From: Rostratula benghalensis
Lineage: Eukaryota; Chordata; Aves; Charadriiformes; Rostratulidae
DNA: 64,000 bases
Reading direction: 5' to 3'
Assembly: GCA_013399305.1 (NCBI GenBank)
Contig: VXAI01000083.1
Location: forward strand, 1,698,778-1,762,777
Part shown: positions 61,770-64,000 of the stretch, in pieces
Layout of the letters: every line of letters begins with the position of its first letter
Numbering within the stretch: position 1 is the stretch's first letter
Program-made: the position numbers and the translations under genes
The notes under the pieces: model-generated
Told to the model about the DNA's origin: nothing
Databases searched by the model: none
What the model saw: only the letters and a program-made list of their open reading frames with translations

Positions 61770-64000
61770 GTAAGTACTTCTGTTATTCTGCATTTAAATA
61801 ATTCATAAATTATTATATCATANATTATATTTCCATATTTGCTTTTAAAATGTTAGTTGCAGTATTTGAGGAATAAATTTTCAGACTCCAGTGAGAAAAG
61901 CATTAATATAATTTAATAAATGTCATAACTTTCATTTGCTCACTACATCAAATACCAATTACAAAGGTTGAAAAAATACTTCAGATATAAGTTTATTAAG
62001 ATTACTACTACAAGTAGCACATGTTTCTCCCCTTTCTTTTTTTTTTCCTTTTTTTTTTTACTTTTGAAATGTAGTATTTCAGAATCAATGAAAAGCATAA
62101 TGCATGTCTGACATGATTTTTTGATAGAACAGGCAGAATCTTCCAATGAGCATTTAAATGCTAATTCAGTCTGTATAAAAGCTGCTGTTCATATTTCTGG
62201 TTCATATTTGGTAAATACTAACAATTGAGACTTTGGTTTGTCCCTTACAATTGCATTTAATCAACTAATTCTAATGAATAAAATAGTTATTTTGTGGGGT
62301 ATTTTTTCTTTGCAGTTTGTCTGATAAAGTATGTTCATATTCTAGTTGCAGCCAATAAATCATATTAAAAGATTAAGTTCCAGTATCATGGAATGTCATA
62401 ATTAAGCTTAATTGGAATCTGTATTGATAATCTTTTTTTATGTCTTTTTATCCTGTATAAGGACTAAACCTATTTAAGAAGCTGAACTATGCATTGAATT
62501 TAAATAGTTCAGTACCATTAGGCTGCTTTCATCGTTCTAAAGGATTTACATCTGATGATTATTTTCTTCAGTGTTACCCCTACCACTATGTTACAGCCAG
62601 AAGTCTGAGGTACAACAATATTAGTTGTTGATCAGCAAACACAAGTCACCTGGTGCCAGATTTTTCAGGATTGTTAGCACTTTAACCTCTAACATCGTAG
62701 TTCCTCTTTAGATTTAAGCTTCGTGGTTCATTTCAGAGAGAGTTGTAGCAGTAAGAGTTTACTGATGTTACCCCAGTTGTAGCATTCTGTCCATGTTTAA
62801 AACACCATTCAATAAACTGCTGTCACACATGAAAATGGCAAAGGTGGAGTTCAAAAGACTTTTTGTAGGGTAAAATTCTACTTCATCTTACAAAAGATAG
62901 TCTTGTCTGTCGATTGCCACCGTTGTAGTAGTTCATTACCTCACCATCCATTACCTCAGCTAGATAGGTATTCTTGGTCTTGCAATAGAAAAAGTATAGC
63001 CCCACTTGGCATTTAGTCCCAATTTCGAGCTAAAGCAGCCTCCATCTTGTATGAAACAGGCTACAAGGGGGAAAAAATTGTGTAATTTTCAGTTCTTCTT
63101 AAGTAACAATTGGATTTCATCTTTTGCTTTTATTTTCTATATTGGAGTTTTCAGAACCTAGCAGTGAATATTATGTATGTACTGTTTTCACTGAGTCTCC
63201 CAGCTCTGTCATGCCAGGTGCTGTTGTCTCATTCGTCCCTCACACTTGTTTCTCTTTACCTTTTGTTACTCTGTTTTCTCATCCTTCTTCATTCCAGTAG
63301 GCTGCTCCCTCCCTCAGGTCCTTCCAGCTTTCTGCAACAGAAAGAAGTCACAGACACACATACACTCAAAAAACAGTCATACTTCTGACCCCTTTTTTGT
63401 CTTCCTTCTCCATACCCATAGTTTCTTGCAGTTGCAAGGAAGAGCTGCAAAGACATTTTGTTCTTCCTAGAGCAAAGCATCCCTAATTATTGTGAATGGA
63501 TTGCACGTGCTCAGTTTGGCAGGGACTCTGTCATCCACATGGAACATCCTTGGTGAACAGGACAAAAGTCTTTACCAGACATCTGCCAGGAGATATTTTC
63601 CAGGAACATATGATTTGATGAAATTTTGGCAAACTTTCATGGCAAAAGCTATGTTATTTTATAGAATGGTTCTCCCTTTACTAATCCTCCTTCCACACAT
63701 TTTAAATTTCACATCCATAACATGACTATATTATATCTTTTCAATATGTTGAAAAATATTTTAAAAGAGGTATGGTGGTATGTCTTTGCTTCTAGTAACC
63801 TTCTCTTGAATGTTTAAAACAGCTTAACACAAAGTAAAAATATTTCAGCTTAAAATCATCTTGCATAGTTAGGTTTTGAGGAGCTGAAGACAAACTGTGT
63901 GGATAGACTCACATATTTGGAATAAATAACATTTTCTTCATTGGATAGACTCACAAATTTGGATTAGATAACATTTTCTCCTATAACTGTACAGTTGTCT
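61770..64000 (+). other. Downstream intron (partial)
   Basis: No exon seen. It has an oligo-T stretch (62038-62060), a single N at 61823 and a 42-base tandem duplication at 63901-63980. ORFs of up to 92 codons (63110-63480) are pyrimidine-rich chance frames. Confidence 0.5.
63901..63980 (+). repeat. Tandem duplication, 42-base period
   Basis: Two successive copies start ggatagactcacaNatttgg and continue through taacattttct. They differ at only a few positions, so the duplication is fairly recent. Confidence 0.9.

Overview
The window is vertebrate, almost certainly avian, nuclear DNA. It is AT-rich, about 98% intronic, and carries CR1 LINE fragments with the typical bird 3' end (a form of GGTTGGACTAGATGATCTCC followed by ATTCTGTGAT-type tails). 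It also carries antisense remnants of LTR elements of a type I associate with bird, especially songbird, genomes. There are no bacterial-style genes, and nearly all ORFs of 60-150 codons are chance open frames in introns or repeats.

One gene is recognisable, on the + strand, and it runs through nearly the whole window: a connector enhancer of kinase suppressor of Ras (CNK/MAGUIN) gene closest to CNKSR2. Nine exons can be placed by splice sites, reading phase and protein similarity: 4394-4435 and 9312-9431 (end of the CRIC region and linker), 19709-19768, 24790-24858 and 35637-35783 (PDZ domain and its C-terminal flank), then 43381-43514, 44122-44327, 48077-48163 and about 49558-49805 (the DUF1170-type linker). 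A tenth small exon at 61735-61769 is only a candidate. The SAM domain and most of CRIC must lie 5' of the window. A PH domain, if the gene has one, must lie 3' of it. CNK proteins are membrane-associated scaffolds that link Ras-family signalling, Raf/KSR and Rho regulators; the PDZ exons here are the best preserved part.

The protein is two-speed. The PDZ exons are almost the same as human CNKSR2 as I recall it, while the linker exons are only about half identical. The conserved proline run of the CNKSR2/CNKSR3 linker is gone, and some linker residues look more like CNKSR3. This suggests either a CNKSR2-derived paralog or an unusually relaxed ortholog. The 48077 and 49558 exons also cannot be joined in frame with canonical GT-AG splicing.

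The introns hold several CR1 and older CR1/L3-like LINE pieces in both orientations, three antisense LTR remnants, a degenerate GTGTGAGTAGT-type minisatellite (about 22304-22556), an 82-bp direct repeat pair flanking the approach to the 19709 exon, a 42-bp tandem duplication near the right end, many poly-T/poly-A tracts, and one assembly gap (17502-17540). No RNA gene, CRISPR array, promoter or second protein-coding gene could be supported.
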